Positions 19,620 to 28,157 of a DNA stretch of 64,000 nt are shown piece by piece. The notes under the pieces were generated by a model. The model was given only the letters and a program-made list of their open reading frames with translations, did not search any database and was not told the origin of the DNA. How positions within the stretch are numbered: position 1 is the stretch's first letter; each line of letters opens with the position of its first letter. A program made the position numbers and the translations under genes. Source of the DNA: Anaerocolumna aminovalerica (GTDB lineage Bacteria > Bacillota > Clostridia > Lachnospirales > Lachnospiraceae); NCBI RefSeq assembly GCF_900115365.1, contig NZ_FOWD01000004.1, forward strand, positions 124,001-188,000, in the 5' to 3' direction.

Positions 19620-20795
19620 ATGTATAAAGCATTTTTAATAAAATATGCAGAAATAGGTATTAAAGGTAAGAACAGATATTTATTTGAGAATGCCCTGAGA
19701 GACCAGATTAAGAACTCTTTAAAAAATCTCGGTAATTACATGGTAACAAAAGAACAAGGCAGAATCTATATTGAATGTCCGGAAGATTATGATTATGAAG
19801 AAACGGTAGAGGCCCTACAAAGGGTATTTGGTATCGCACAAATATGTCCTGTAATGATTATAGATACCATAGAATGGGAACCATTGACCAAGGCAGTAGG
19901 CGATTACGTAGAGGCAAGGTATGAAGATAGAAACTTTACCTTTAAGATGGAAGCAAAACGGGGAGATAAAAATTATCCTATGACTTCTCCGGAGATATGT
20001 ATTGAAATGGGAGCTTATTTGCTAAAGCGTTTTCCGGAAATGAAAGTAGACGTTCATAATCCTTCTGTGCGTATTATGGTGGAAGTTAGGAACAAATCTT
20101 ATGTATATTCGGAAGTAATACCAGGTCCAGGGGGTATGCCTGTTGGAACCAATGGTAAAGCGATGCTTCTTTTATCAGGTGGAATTGACAGTCCTGTTGC
20201 AGGTTATATGATTTCCAAAAGAGGTGTTACTATAGATGCCGTTTATTTTCATGCACCTCCATATACCAGTGAAAGAGCAAAACAAAAGGTAGTGGATTTG
20301 GCAAGATTGATTTCTAGATATACCGGTCCTATAAAACTTCATATCGTTAATTTTACAGATATTCAGTTGTATATATATGATAAATGTCCTCATGATGAGT
20401 TAACCATTATTATGAGAAGATATATGATGAGGATAGCAGAACAGATTGCAGAAGAATCGGGCTGTCTTGGATTGATTACAGGTGAAAGTATCGGTCAGGT
20501 TGCAAGCCAGACACTTCATAGTTTAGCTGCAACAAATGAAGTATGTAATTTGCCGGTTTATCGTCCGCTGATAGCATTTGATAAACAGGATATTGTAGAT
20601 ATTGCTGAGAAAATCAATACCTATGAAACTTCTATTCTTCCATTTGAAGATTGCTGCACCATATTTGTTGCGAAACATCCGGTAACAAAACCAAGTTTAA
20701 AGGTAATTCATCACTCTGAAAAATCACTGGAAGAAAAAATAGATGAGATGGTTAAAACTGCATTAGATTCAAGGGAGATTGTTCTTGTAGATTAG
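19620..20795 (+). CDS. thiI: tRNA 4-thiouridine synthase ThiI
   Basis: Adenylates U8 of tRNA and transfers sulfur to it. 391 residues starting MYKAFLIKYAEIGIKG at 19620 after GAGGAAAG. An N-terminal ferredoxin-like and THUMP region (to about 165) is followed by a PP-loop ATPase with LLLSGGIDSPVAGYM, and a C-terminal CCTIFVAKHPVTKP. It lacks the C-terminal rhodanese domain found in E. coli ThiI, as usual in Firmicutes, where the desulfurase acts directly. The 170 bases before it contain only weak hairpins. Confidence 0.95.
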   Translation: MYKAFLIKYAEIGIKGKNRYLFENALRDQIKNSLKNLGNYMVTKEQGRIYIECPEDYDYEETVEALQRVFGIAQICPVMIIDTIEWEPLTKAVGDYVEARYEDRNFTFKMEAKRGDKNYPMTSPEICIEMGAYLLKRFPEMKVDVHNPSVRIMVEVRNKSYVYSEVIPGPGGMPVGTNGKAMLLLSGGIDSPVAGYMISKRGVTIDAVYFHAPPYTSERAKQKVVDLARLISRYTGPIKLHIVNFTDIQLYIYDKCPHDELTIIMRRYMMRIAEQIAEESGCLGLITGESIGQVASQTLHSLAATNEVCNLPVYRPLIAFDKQDIVDIAEKINTYETSILPFEDCCTIFVAKHPVTKPSLKVIHHSEKSLEEKIDEMVKTALDSREIVLVD

Positions 20796-20831
20796 ATTCT
20801 GACCGGAATGCTGCCTGTTATATAGTGAAAC

Positions 20832-20871
20832 TGGGATAGTATATGCCAGATGTTATGTATATACTATCCCA
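20832..20871 (+). terminator. Hairpin after thiI
   Basis: Perfect 13-bp stem TGGGATAGTATAT / ATATACTATCCCA, 36 bases after the thiI stop. There is no T-run, so termination strength is uncertain. Confidence 0.55.
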
Positions 20872-20919
20872 ATTAATGTACTTGTTGGATCGTGATTTAG
20901 AAGACATATTTATGAACAC

Positions 20920-20947
20920 AAAAAAAAGAGGATACGGTAGTATCCTC
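20920..20947 (-). terminator. Terminator of the HPr-like gene
   Basis: GAGGATAC/GTATCCTC stem with a GGTA loop. On the minus strand it is followed by a run of eight U's, a textbook intrinsic terminator 24 bases after the gene. Confidence 0.92.
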
Positions 20948-20970
20948 CATAAGTAACAAACAATTAAACA

Positions 20971-21204
20971 TTATTCAACGATATACGGACTTAGTTTTTC
21001 TAAGATTTCATTAACGTTTTCTTCGTTGTGAATATTTAAATCAATTGGTCTTGATAAATCCAAACTGAAGATACCCATTATAGATTTTGCATCAATTACG
21101 TATCTACCGGATACTAAATCAAAATCTGTATCAAATTTTGTAACTTCATTTACAAAGGATTTTACTTTATCAATTGAGTTTAGCGAAATTTTTACGGTCT
21201 TCAT
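20971..21204 (-). CDS. HPr-family protein lacking the phospho-histidine
   Basis: 77 residues with an HPr fold pattern. DAKSIMGIFSLDLS matches the segment around the regulatory serine (Ser46 region, KSIMG) of the sugar-transport phosphocarrier HPr. The N-terminal active-site block with HxRPA is absent and reads SLNSIDKVKSF instead. It therefore cannot carry phosphate from Enzyme I; a regulatory role similar to Crh is possible. A good ribosome site AAGGAGGATC and its own terminator show an independent gene. Confidence 0.82.
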   Translation of the reverse strand: MKTVKISLNSIDKVKSFVNEVTKFDTDFDLVSGRYVIDAKSIMGIFSLDLSRPIDLNIHNEENVNEILEKLSPYIVE

Positions 21205-21501
21205 AATGATCCTCCTTTAATTAGTTTTTAGGATTGATTTTATAGCATTTATAAGTTATATACTACATATTAGACCATAAAAAGTCAATATACAAAGTAG
21301 ATAAAAAATCCAACCTATAATATATCAAATTATAGTAATTACCAATATAATACATGTAAAATTTTGTAATTGAAATAAGGGAGTTGGAATAGAAGAAGGC
21401 TGTTTTGAGGCACCGAGGCAGATGTCATAACCGAAAGGTTAAAAGAAGACATATTGTTATATAGAATTTTGCAGAAGGTTTTATGTTTAGAAAGGATTCC
21501 T

Positions 21502-22851
21502 ATGAATAATAATCATTTTGATAAAAATGGAAAAACGGTAGCTTTTTTAACTTTGGGTTGTAAGGTTAATTCTTATGAGACAGAAGCTATGCAGAAGTTG
21601 TTTGAAGATGAAGATTATCAGGTTGTTGATTTTGATTCAAAAGCAGATGTTTATGTAGTTAATACCTGTACCGTTACCAATATTGCAGACCGTAAGTCCA
21701 GGCAAATGCTTCATAGAGCAAGAAAATTAAATGAAAATGCCACCGTTATTGCAGTTGGCTGTTATGTTCAGGCAGCAAAAGACGTGTTGGAACAGGATGA
21801 CGCCATTGACATAGTTATTGGAAACAACAAAAAAAATAAAATCATAGATATATTAAAAGAATATAATCAGGGTAAGAATATAGAAGATGAAGCGGTTATA
21901 GATTTGAGCATAGAAGCTAAATATGAACCACTTATGATAGAGTCGGTAACAGAAAAGGTACGTGCTTATATTAAGATTCAAGATGGATGTAATCAATTTT
22001 GCTCTTATTGTATCATTCCTTACGCAAGAGGCAGGGTAAGAAGCAGGGACGAAGAATCTATTATGGAAGAAGTACAAAATCTTGTTACGAAAGGTTATAA
22101 AGAAATTGTTTTAACCGGAATACACTTAACTTCCTATGGTATTGATTTGGATGAAAGAAAAGAATCAAAGCTGTTAGCTCTTATTGTAAACTTAAGTACA
22201 ATTGAAGGTTTGGAAAGAATTCGTCTAGGTTCTTTAGAACCAAGAATAATTACTGAAGATTTTGCCAAGACTTTAGCTGTTAATAAAAAATTCTGTCCTC
22301 ATTTTCATTTATCTTTGCAAAGTGGTTCAGATGAAACTTTAAAACGAATGAACCGTAAATATTCCCCAAAAGAGTATTTTGAAAAATGTGAACTTTTAAG
22401 AAAATATTTTGATAATCCGGCTATTACTACCGATGTGATAGTAGGATTTCCCGGAGAGACAGAAGAGGAGTTTAATGAAACGAAACAATTCTTAGCAAAA
22501 GTTGCTTTTGCTCAAATGCATGTCTTTAAATACTCCAAGAGAAACGGTACCAGAGCTTATAGTATGCCTGATCAGGTGAAAGAAGAGATAAAAGCGGAAC
22601 GTAGTAATATTCTTATTGATTTGAATGCAAAAATGATGGAAGACTATCACAGTTCCTTCATTGGTAAAAGTGAAAGAATTTTAGTAGAAGAAATTATTGA
22701 AATTGACGGTAAACAATATCAAATCGGGCATAATGAAAGATATGTAAAGTTGGCAATAAATGCTGAAAAATCTTTGATTAACCAAATTGTAACCGTGAAT
22801 GTTATAAAAGATCTTACAAAAGAAATTATGTTCTGTGAAATAATGGATTGA
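21502..22851 (+). CDS. mtaB: tRNA t6A37 methylthiotransferase MtaB
   Basis: Radical SAM enzyme converting t6A37 to ms2t6A37 in ANN-decoding tRNAs. 449 residues from the ATG at 21502 (AAAGGA upstream): UPF0004 domain with cluster cysteines in LGCKVNSYETE, NTCTVTNIADRKSR and VGCYVQ; radical SAM cysteines in QDGCNQFCSYC; C-terminal TRAM domain. The IADRKSRQ pattern and overall order point to MtaB (YqeV) and not MiaB. Confidence 0.94.
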   Translation: MNNNHFDKNGKTVAFLTLGCKVNSYETEAMQKLFEDEDYQVVDFDSKADVYVVNTCTVTNIADRKSRQMLHRARKLNENATVIAVGCYVQAAKDVLEQDDAIDIVIGNNKKNKIIDILKEYNQGKNIEDEAVIDLSIEAKYEPLMIESVTEKVRAYIKIQDGCNQFCSYCIIPYARGRVRSRDEESIMEEVQNLVTKGYKEIVLTGIHLTSYGIDLDERKESKLLALIVNLSTIEGLERIRLGSLEPRIITEDFAKTLAVNKKFCPHFHLSLQSGSDETLKRMNRKYSPKEYFEKCELLRKYFDNPAITTDVIVGFPGETEEEFNETKQFLAKVAFAQMHVFKYSKRNGTRAYSMPDQVKEEIKAERSNILIDLNAKMMEDYHSSFIGKSERILVEEIIEIDGKQYQIGHNERYVKLAINAEKSLINQIVTVNVIKDLTKEIMFCEIMD

Positions 22852-23005
22852 AATTTCATTTGATTTATATTAATATAGATATAATACAATGTGCGTAATC
22901 ATAATTATTGAGTTAGATTTAAATATTTATTCTTTTGATAATATCAAATAAATAGAATATATATATGGATTTCTAACCATTATGTTAAAAGAAGGACGTG
23001 ATGAA

Positions 23006-23269
23006 ATGCAGGAAATGAATCATACACAATATTTTAAAGTGCAGAAAGAAAATGAAATTTCGGTAAGAGATATTATATCAACGGTATATATTGCAATGAA
23101 GGAAAAGGGATATAATCCAATTAATCAAATTGTGGGATATATTATGTCAGGAGATCCCACCTATATAACAAGCCATAAAGGCGCTAGAAGTTTGATTATG
23201 AAAGTTGAGAGAGACGAAATTCTGGAAGAATTATTAACCAATTATATTAAACACAATGTAGTGAAGTAA
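23006..23269 (+). CDS. IreB-family regulatory phosphoprotein (UPF0297)
   Basis: 87 residues from the ATG at 23006, nine bases after GAAGGA. It carries the diagnostic IREB block with [19 protein letters not shown] (residues about 34-52) followed by YITSHKGAR. In Enterococcus, IreB is a phosphorylation target of the Ser/Thr kinase IreK and affects cephalosporin resistance. The neighbours ruvX and DUF1292 are its conserved partners. Confidence 0.93.
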   Translation: MQEMNHTQYFKVQKENEISVRDIISTVYIAMKEKGYNPINQIVGYIMSGDPTYITSHKGARSLIMKVERDEILEELLTNYIKHNVVK

Positions 23270-23349
23270 TTGTAAAAGAAAGTATGAAAAGGATTCTAAG
23301 GAAGTATTACACCTGTAAACTAGCAACCCTCTGGGAGCAAAGTAAATTA

Positions 23350-23445
23350 TCTGTAAGCAGAGCAGTCATCTGTAAACAGAATAGAAATCTGAAAGCAGAG
23401 TAACACATATCTGAAGCGGAGCAGAGTAGTATTCTGCAAGCAGAT
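23350..23445 (+). repeat. Degenerate TCTGNAAGCAGAG short repeats
   Basis: Five imperfect copies of a near-palindromic 12-13-mer (TCTGTAAGCAGAG, TCTGTAAACAGAA, TCTGAAAGCAGAG, TCTGAAGCGGAG, TCTGCAAGCAGAT) begin at about 23350, 23369, 23389, 23410 and 23433, roughly 20 bases apart, ending at the ruvX leader. Confidence 0.6.
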
Positions 23446-23467
23446 GTGTATTGCAATAGGTATATAT

Positions 23468-23917
23468 ATGAGAATAATGGGATTGGATTACGGCTCTGTC
23501 ACAGTTGGAGTATCCATTAGTGATGAGCTGTTAATAACCGCACAGGGAATCGAGACTATTCATCGGAAACAGGAGAATAAGTTACGGCAAACTTTGGCGA
23601 GAATAGAGGAATTGATAAAAGAGTATGATGTAGGGCGTATTGTATTAGGCTATCCCAAGAATATGAATAATACCATTGGTGAACGGGCAATTAAATCGGA
23701 AGAATTTGCAGAAAAATTAAGAAAAAGAACCGGCTTGGAAGTTATTTTATGGGATGAAAGGCTTACCACAGTAGCTGCTCATCAGATTTTGGATCTTGGT
23801 GATGTAAAAGTAAAAGACAGAAAGAAAGTAGTGGATAAAATAGCCGCTGTATTAATTTTACAAGGGTATTTAGATTTGCTGAGTCAGCAAAAAGAAAATC
23901 AGGAAGATAGTGAATAG
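23468..23917 (+). CDS. ruvX: Holliday-junction resolvase-like nuclease RuvX/YqgF
   Basis: RNase H-fold nuclease linked to pre-16S rRNA 5'-end maturation in E. coli. 149 residues from the ATG at 23468 ([14 protein letters not shown]). The acidic active-site residues lie in [16 protein letters not shown] and WDERLTT. The ribosome site is weak and a GTG at 23444 is an alternative start. Conserved ireB-ruvX-DUF1292 cluster. Confidence 0.92.
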   Translation: MRIMGLDYGSVTVGVSISDELLITAQGIETIHRKQENKLRQTLARIEELIKEYDVGRIVLGYPKNMNNTIGERAIKSEEFAEKLRKRTGLEVILWDERLTTVAAHQILDLGDVKVKDRKKVVDKIAAVLILQGYLDLLSQQKENQEDSE

Positions 23918-23931
23918 CAAGGAGCGAAATA

Positions 23932-24201
23932 ATGGATAATAAAGTTGTTTTTACTACTGACAATAATGAAACTGTTGAATTTCATGTATTAGAACAGACT
24001 AAATTAAATGGTAAAACCTATCTTTTGGTTACGGATGCTGATGATAATGATGAAGTAGGCAATGCTTATATATTAAAAGATTTATCGGCGGATACAGATG
24101 AATCAGCTGTTTATGATGTGGTAGAAGACGAAAAAGAGTTGGAAGCAATTGCTAAAATATTTGAAGAGTTATTAGATGATGTTCAAATAGAAACAGAATA
24201 A
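23932..24201 (+). CDS. DUF1292 family protein (YrzB-like)
   Basis: 89-residue acidic protein beginning MDNKVVFTTDNNETVEFHVL, a compact all-beta start followed by a helical, Asp/Glu-rich C-terminus. AAGGAGCG lies seven bases upstream. The family regularly sits next to ruvX and IreB in Firmicutes; the molecular function is unknown. Confidence 0.88.
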   Translation: MDNKVVFTTDNNETVEFHVLEQTKLNGKTYLLVTDADDNDEVGNAYILKDLSADTDESAVYDVVEDEKELEAIAKIFEELLDDVQIETE

Positions 24202-24289
24202 TAAATTTGATTATAATTAGTGCGAACTATTCAATTAGATTACAAGAATTTAAATGATTTATCAAAAGGAAACCGGGAAGGTGATAAGA

Positions 24290-24751
24290 ATGCCTGATAA
24301 TCAAGAAAGATTTAAAATGTTGTTAAGACAAAAAGGGCTTAAGGTTACAACCCAGAGAATATTAATACTTGAGACGTTGGAAGACAGACCAGATGAACAT
24401 TTAACTGCTGAAGAAATATATGAATGTGTAAAACAGGAGAATCCCGATATTGGATTAGCAACAGTTTATAGAACAATTCAATTATTATCTGAGTTAAACC
24501 TAATAGACAAATTAAATTTAGGTGATGGTTATGTGCGTTATGAAATAGGTCATCATGGAGATGATGCCACAATACACCATCATCATCATTTAATCTGTCT
24601 TGATTGTGGTAATGTATTTACGTTTCAGGACGATATGTTAGAAACCTTGGAAACAAGGATTCAGGATTCCATGGATTTTAAAATCGTAGATCACGAAGTT
24701 AAATTGTATGGATACTGTAGAGAATGCCAAAAAAAGAATCAGGGTGAATGA
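24290..24751 (+). CDS. Fur/PerR-family metal-dependent repressor
   Basis: 153 residues from the ATG at 24290 (GAAGGTGATAAG upstream). An N-terminal winged helix (KVTTQRILILETL, LATVYRTIQLL) is followed by a metal-sensing dimer domain with HHHHHLICLDCG and a second YCREC pair forming the structural zinc site. Family members sense Fe2+, Zn2+ or peroxide; the subfamily cannot be settled here. It precedes rnj by about 100 bases. Confidence 0.9.
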   Translation: MPDNQERFKMLLRQKGLKVTTQRILILETLEDRPDEHLTAEEIYECVKQENPDIGLATVYRTIQLLSELNLIDKLNLGDGYVRYEIGHHGDDATIHHHHHLICLDCGNVFTFQDDMLETLETRIQDSMDFKIVDHEVKLYGYCRECQKKNQGE

Positions 24752-24848
24752 ATGTGAAATCATTTGAATTATAATCTAATTAAATAAGGAGTGCACTGTA
24801 AATATAATGGACAATATTACATAAACTAACCATTGGAGGTGCAATCTT

Positions 24849-26519
24849 TTGAATGAACAGATAACAGACATAAAGGGAGTCAAGATAATTCCCTTAGGAG
24901 GACTTGAACAAATAGGAATGAATATGACTGCATTTGAATACGAAGACAGTATTATCGTTGTAGACTGCGGTCTATCTTTTCCAGATGATGAAATGTTAGG
25001 AATCGATTTGGTTATACCAGATGTTACCTACCTGAAAGAAAATATTAATAAGGTAAAAGGTTTTGTTATAACACATGGACATGAAGATCACATTGGTGCT
25101 TTACCATATGTATTAAGAGATATTAATGTTCCTATATATGGTACAAAGTTAACCATTGGTATTATTGAAAATAAACTCAAAGAGCATAATCTTTTAAAAA
25201 CCACAAAAAGAAAAGTTATTAAATATGGACAATCTATCAACTTAGGTTGTTTTAGAATCGAATTTATCAGAACCAATCACAGTATATCGGATGCAGCGGC
25301 TTTTGCAATTTTTACACCTGCAGGGACTATTGTGCATACCGGAGACTTTAAGGTAGATTACACACCTGTATTCGGTAATATTATTGATTTGCAACGTTTT
25401 GGTGAACTGGGTAAAAAAGGTGTATTAGCTTTACTTTGTGACAGTACCAACGTTGAAAGACCTGGTTTTACTATGTCAGAAAAAACGGTAGGTAAGGTAT
25501 TTGATAATATATTTGCTGATAATGTAAGAAGCAGAATTATAGTAGCCACATTTGCTTCCAACGTAGACAGAGTGCAACAAATTATTAATTCAGCCGCAAA
25601 GTTTGGAAGGAAAGTAGTAATTGAGGGAAGAAGTATGGTTAATATTATCTCAATTGCACAGGAATTAGGCTACATTAATATACCAGATAATATTCTCATT
25701 GATATTGAACAAATGAAGAATTATCCTGATGAACAGTTAACTTTAATAACAACAGGCAGTCAGGGAGAATCCATGGCCGCGTTATCCAGAATGGCAGCTT
25801 CCATTCATAAAAAAGTAACCATTAAGCCGGGAGATACGGTAATCTTTAGTTCCAATCCGATTCCGGGAAATGAAAAACAAGTATCAAAGGTAATCAATGA
25901 ATTATCCATGAAGGGAGCTAAGGTTATATTCCAGGATACTCACGTATCCGGTCATGCCTGCCAGGAAGAAGTTAAGCTGATTTATGCTTTAACGAAACCT
26001 CAATATGCAGTGCCCATTCATGGTGAATACAGGCATCTGATGAAACACGCAGAACTGGCACAAACCATGGGAATACCAAAAGAAAATGTATTTATTATAT
26101 CTTCCGGAGATGTGTTAGAAATGTCAAAGGAGAAAGCCGGTATAGCTGGTAAAGTTCCTGCGCAGGGAGTACTGGTAGACGGACTTGGTGTTGGTGACGT
26201 AGGTAACATTGTACTTCGTGACAGACAGCATCTGGCAGAAAACGGTTTAATTATAGTAGTAGTTACTTTGGAAAAATATTCAAATCAGATTCTTTCAGGA
26301 CCTGATATTGTATCCAGAGGATTTGTATACGTTAGAGAATCAGAAAACCTTATGGATGATGCCAAAGAGGTTGTATATAGTGCTTTGGAAAGATGTTTAA
26401 ACAAGAACACTTCTGATTGGGGTAAAATCAAAACTGAAGTAAAGGATTCCCTAAGTGATTATTTATGGAAGAGAACAAAGAGAAATCCTATGATATTACC
26501 AATCATTATGGAAGTATAA
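24849..26519 (+). CDS. rnj: Ribonuclease J
   Basis: Metallo-beta-lactamase/beta-CASP ribonuclease with 5'-exo and endonuclease activity in mRNA decay. 556 residues: metal ligands in ITHGHEDHIGA, HTGDFKVD, and the beta-CASP signature PIHGEYRHL, plus a C-terminal domain ending NPMILPIIMEV. The start is TTG at 24849, eight bases after GGAGGT; the nearby ATG at 24853 is out of frame. Confidence 0.95.
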   Translation: MNEQITDIKGVKIIPLGGLEQIGMNMTAFEYEDSIIVVDCGLSFPDDEMLGIDLVIPDVTYLKENINKVKGFVITHGHEDHIGALPYVLRDINVPIYGTKLTIGIIENKLKEHNLLKTTKRKVIKYGQSINLGCFRIEFIRTNHSISDAAAFAIFTPAGTIVHTGDFKVDYTPVFGNIIDLQRFGELGKKGVLALLCDSTNVERPGFTMSEKTVGKVFDNIFADNVRSRIIVATFASNVDRVQQIINSAAKFGRKVVIEGRSMVNIISIAQELGYINIPDNILIDIEQMKNYPDEQLTLITTGSQGESMAALSRMAASIHKKVTIKPGDTVIFSSNPIPGNEKQVSKVINELSMKGAKVIFQDTHVSGHACQEEVKLIYALTKPQYAVPIHGEYRHLMKHAELAQTMGIPKENVFIISSGDVLEMSKEKAGIAGKVPAQGVLVDGLGVGDVGNIVLRDRQHLAENGLIIVVVTLEKYSNQILSGPDIVSRGFVYVRESENLMDDAKEVVYSALERCLNKNTSDWGKIKTEVKDSLSDYLWKRTKRNPMILPIIMEV

Positions 26520-26586
26520 ATAAAAGGTATAATAGAAAATCAATTATAGGGGGATGGCATATTATACTTAAAAGGAGATGGCAAGT

Positions 26587-26994
26587 ATGGCTTCTAAGTC
26601 CACATCACAAAATGCATTAAAAATACTTAGTTTCATAATTCGTATGTTGCTTAATATTATATTTTATATAGCGATTATTTATTTTATAGCTAAGATTAGT
26701 CAGTTAACTTATAACTTTACCTATCAAATCTTTGGACAGGTGACTAAAGAAGAAGCACCAGGACGAGATGTGGAGATTCAAATTAGAAAAGGTGAATCTA
26801 CAATGAATGTAGCAAGCAAGCTGGAAGTAAACAGGGTAATCGTAAATAAATACTCTTTTTATGTGAAAGCCAAACTTAAGAAGTATGTTATTATGCCAGG
26901 TGTTTACACTGTAAATACTTCCATGACCTATGATGAGATATTTTCTATTATCACGGTTCCGTCCACAGATGAAACGGAAGAAGCGGTGGAATAG
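26587..26994 (+). CDS. YceG/MltG-like N-terminal domain protein without the transglycosylase domain
   Basis: 135 residues starting at the second ATG (26587), ten bases after AAAGGAG. One membrane helix (residues about 12-35) is followed by a periplasm-type domain VEIQIRKGESTMNVASKL and MPGVYTVNTSMTYDEIFSIIT. This matches the small LysM-like domain at the start of MltG endolytic transglycosylases. The catalytic YceG domain (some 200 more residues) is missing, and the stop is followed by a structured intergenic region, not by a broken remainder. Possibly a stand-alone peptidoglycan-associated regulator. Confidence 0.72.
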   Translation: MASKSTSQNALKILSFIIRMLLNIIFYIAIIYFIAKISQLTYNFTYQIFGQVTKEEAPGRDVEIQIRKGESTMNVASKLEVNRVIVNKYSFYVKAKLKKYVIMPGVYTVNTSMTYDEIFSIITVPSTDETEEAVE

Positions 26995-27036
26995 ATAAGC
27001 TTAAATTGTTGACGAAACCGAAAGACAGTAGTCAAA

Positions 27037-27202
27037 GCGGATATTCCCACTTGCCTGGAGGCAAGTTATCCGCTTACGCTACTTGCTCATAACCTCATTG
27101 CCACTACGTGGCATTTCAGCAGGAGCTTGAACTCCTGCTGAAACAGGCAAGTCCTTACCCCCGCTTCTGAAAGCGGGGGTAAGGACTTGCCTGAATGAGG
27201 TT
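27037..27202 (+). repeat. Multi-hairpin element with a branched fold
   Basis: Nested perfect stems: GCGGAT/ATCCGC (27037/27073) enclosing ACTTGCC/GGCAAGT (27049-27066), then AACCTCATT (27091-27099) with AATGAGGTT (27194-27202) enclosing three hairpins: TGCCAC/GTGGCA (27099-27113), CAGCAGGAG/CTCCTGCTG (27117-27140) and a 21-bp stem at 27146-27166/27171-27191 with loop CTGA. The GGCAAGT word recurs. There is no gene. It is far more GC-rich than its surroundings. Confidence 0.85.
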
Positions 27203-27211
27203 AAAATAAGA

Positions 27212-27248
27212 GGCGAATCGTAGTCAATCTGAAACGATTCGCCCTTTG
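27212..27248 (+). terminator. Terminator before trmR
   Basis: GGCGAATCGT / ACGATTCGCC 10-bp stem followed by CTTTGTT, closing the structured stretch after the YceG-like gene. Confidence 0.75.
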
Positions 27249-27327
27249 TTCATAAATCATAAAAACAAGGCAAATTAGTGGTATAACATACCAAAGTATT
27301 TTCTTGTTTTATAACAGGGAGCATACC

Positions 27328-27984
27328 ATGATAGTTGACGAAAGAATTACAGATTACATGAATTCCTTAGTTCAGGAATTACCGCCTTATTTAAGGGAAC
27401 TTGAGAAAACAGCTTTAATGGAAAGTATTCCGATTATAAGGAAAGAAACGCAGACATTTTTAAAGGTACTCATATCCATGAAACAGCCGAAAAGAATTCT
27501 GGAAGTGGGAACAGCAGTTGGCTTTTCGTCTCTTTTCATGAGTGAATATATGCCGGAGGGCTGCTCTATTACCACTATAGAGAAGATGCCGCTGCGTCTT
27601 GAAAAGGCAAAAAAGAATTTTATGGAAGCTAACCTAGGAGAAAAAGTCACATTGCTAGAGGGAGATGCTTTAATAATATTAAGTAATCTTGCAAAAAGTG
27701 AACCATTTGCTTTTGATTTTATCTTTATGGATGCTGCAAAGGCACAATATATGAACTTTTTACCGGAAGTTATGAAGCTATTACCTATTGGGGGAGTGCT
27801 GATAACGGATAATGTGCTTCAGGATGGAACAGTAGCAGAGTCCCGCTATAGTATTACAAGAAGAGATCGAACCATTCATTCAAGAATGAGAGAATATTTA
27901 TTTACTTTAACCCATATGGAGGAAATGGAAACTTCAATAGTTCCTGTAGGAGATGGGGTAACGGTAAGTGTTAGAATAAAGTAA
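27328..27984 (+). CDS. trmR: tRNA 5-hydroxyuridine methyltransferase TrmR (O-methyltransferase)
   Basis: Class I SAM-dependent O-methyltransferase of 218 residues from the ATG at 27328 (CAGGGAG upstream). RILEVGTAVGFSSLFM is SAM motif I; DFIFMDAAKAQYMNFLP and LITDNVLQDG hold the metal/catalytic acidic residues of this family. The B. subtilis homologue YrrM methylates ho5U34 to mo5U34, and here too a U32-family gene for the hydroxylation step lies just downstream, which supports that assignment over a generic caffeoyl-CoA-like enzyme. Confidence 0.85.
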   Translation: MIVDERITDYMNSLVQELPPYLRELEKTALMESIPIIRKETQTFLKVLISMKQPKRILEVGTAVGFSSLFMSEYMPEGCSITTIEKMPLRLEKAKKNFMEANLGEKVTLLEGDALIILSNLAKSEPFAFDFIFMDAAKAQYMNFLPEVMKLLPIGGVLITDNVLQDGTVAESRYSITRRDRTIHSRMREYLFTLTHMEEMETSIVPVGDGVTVSVRIK

Positions 27985-28157
27985 CAGTGAAAGGAGCGTG
28001 TGAGATACAATTAATACGCTTTTTTCAGAGGTTGAAAGAAAATAGAGATATAGAAAGGATACCACAATACATTTCTTTCAACGTTTTTTGTGGAAATATT
28101 ATATATGCCACAGAGTCTTATATCTGTATACATATGTAATATATAATTGGTGTAAAT

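Noticed and set aside
23350-23445. Repeats at 20-base spacing as a CRISPR relic
   Set aside because: Repeats are only 12-13 bases and degenerate, and the intervals are too short for spacers.
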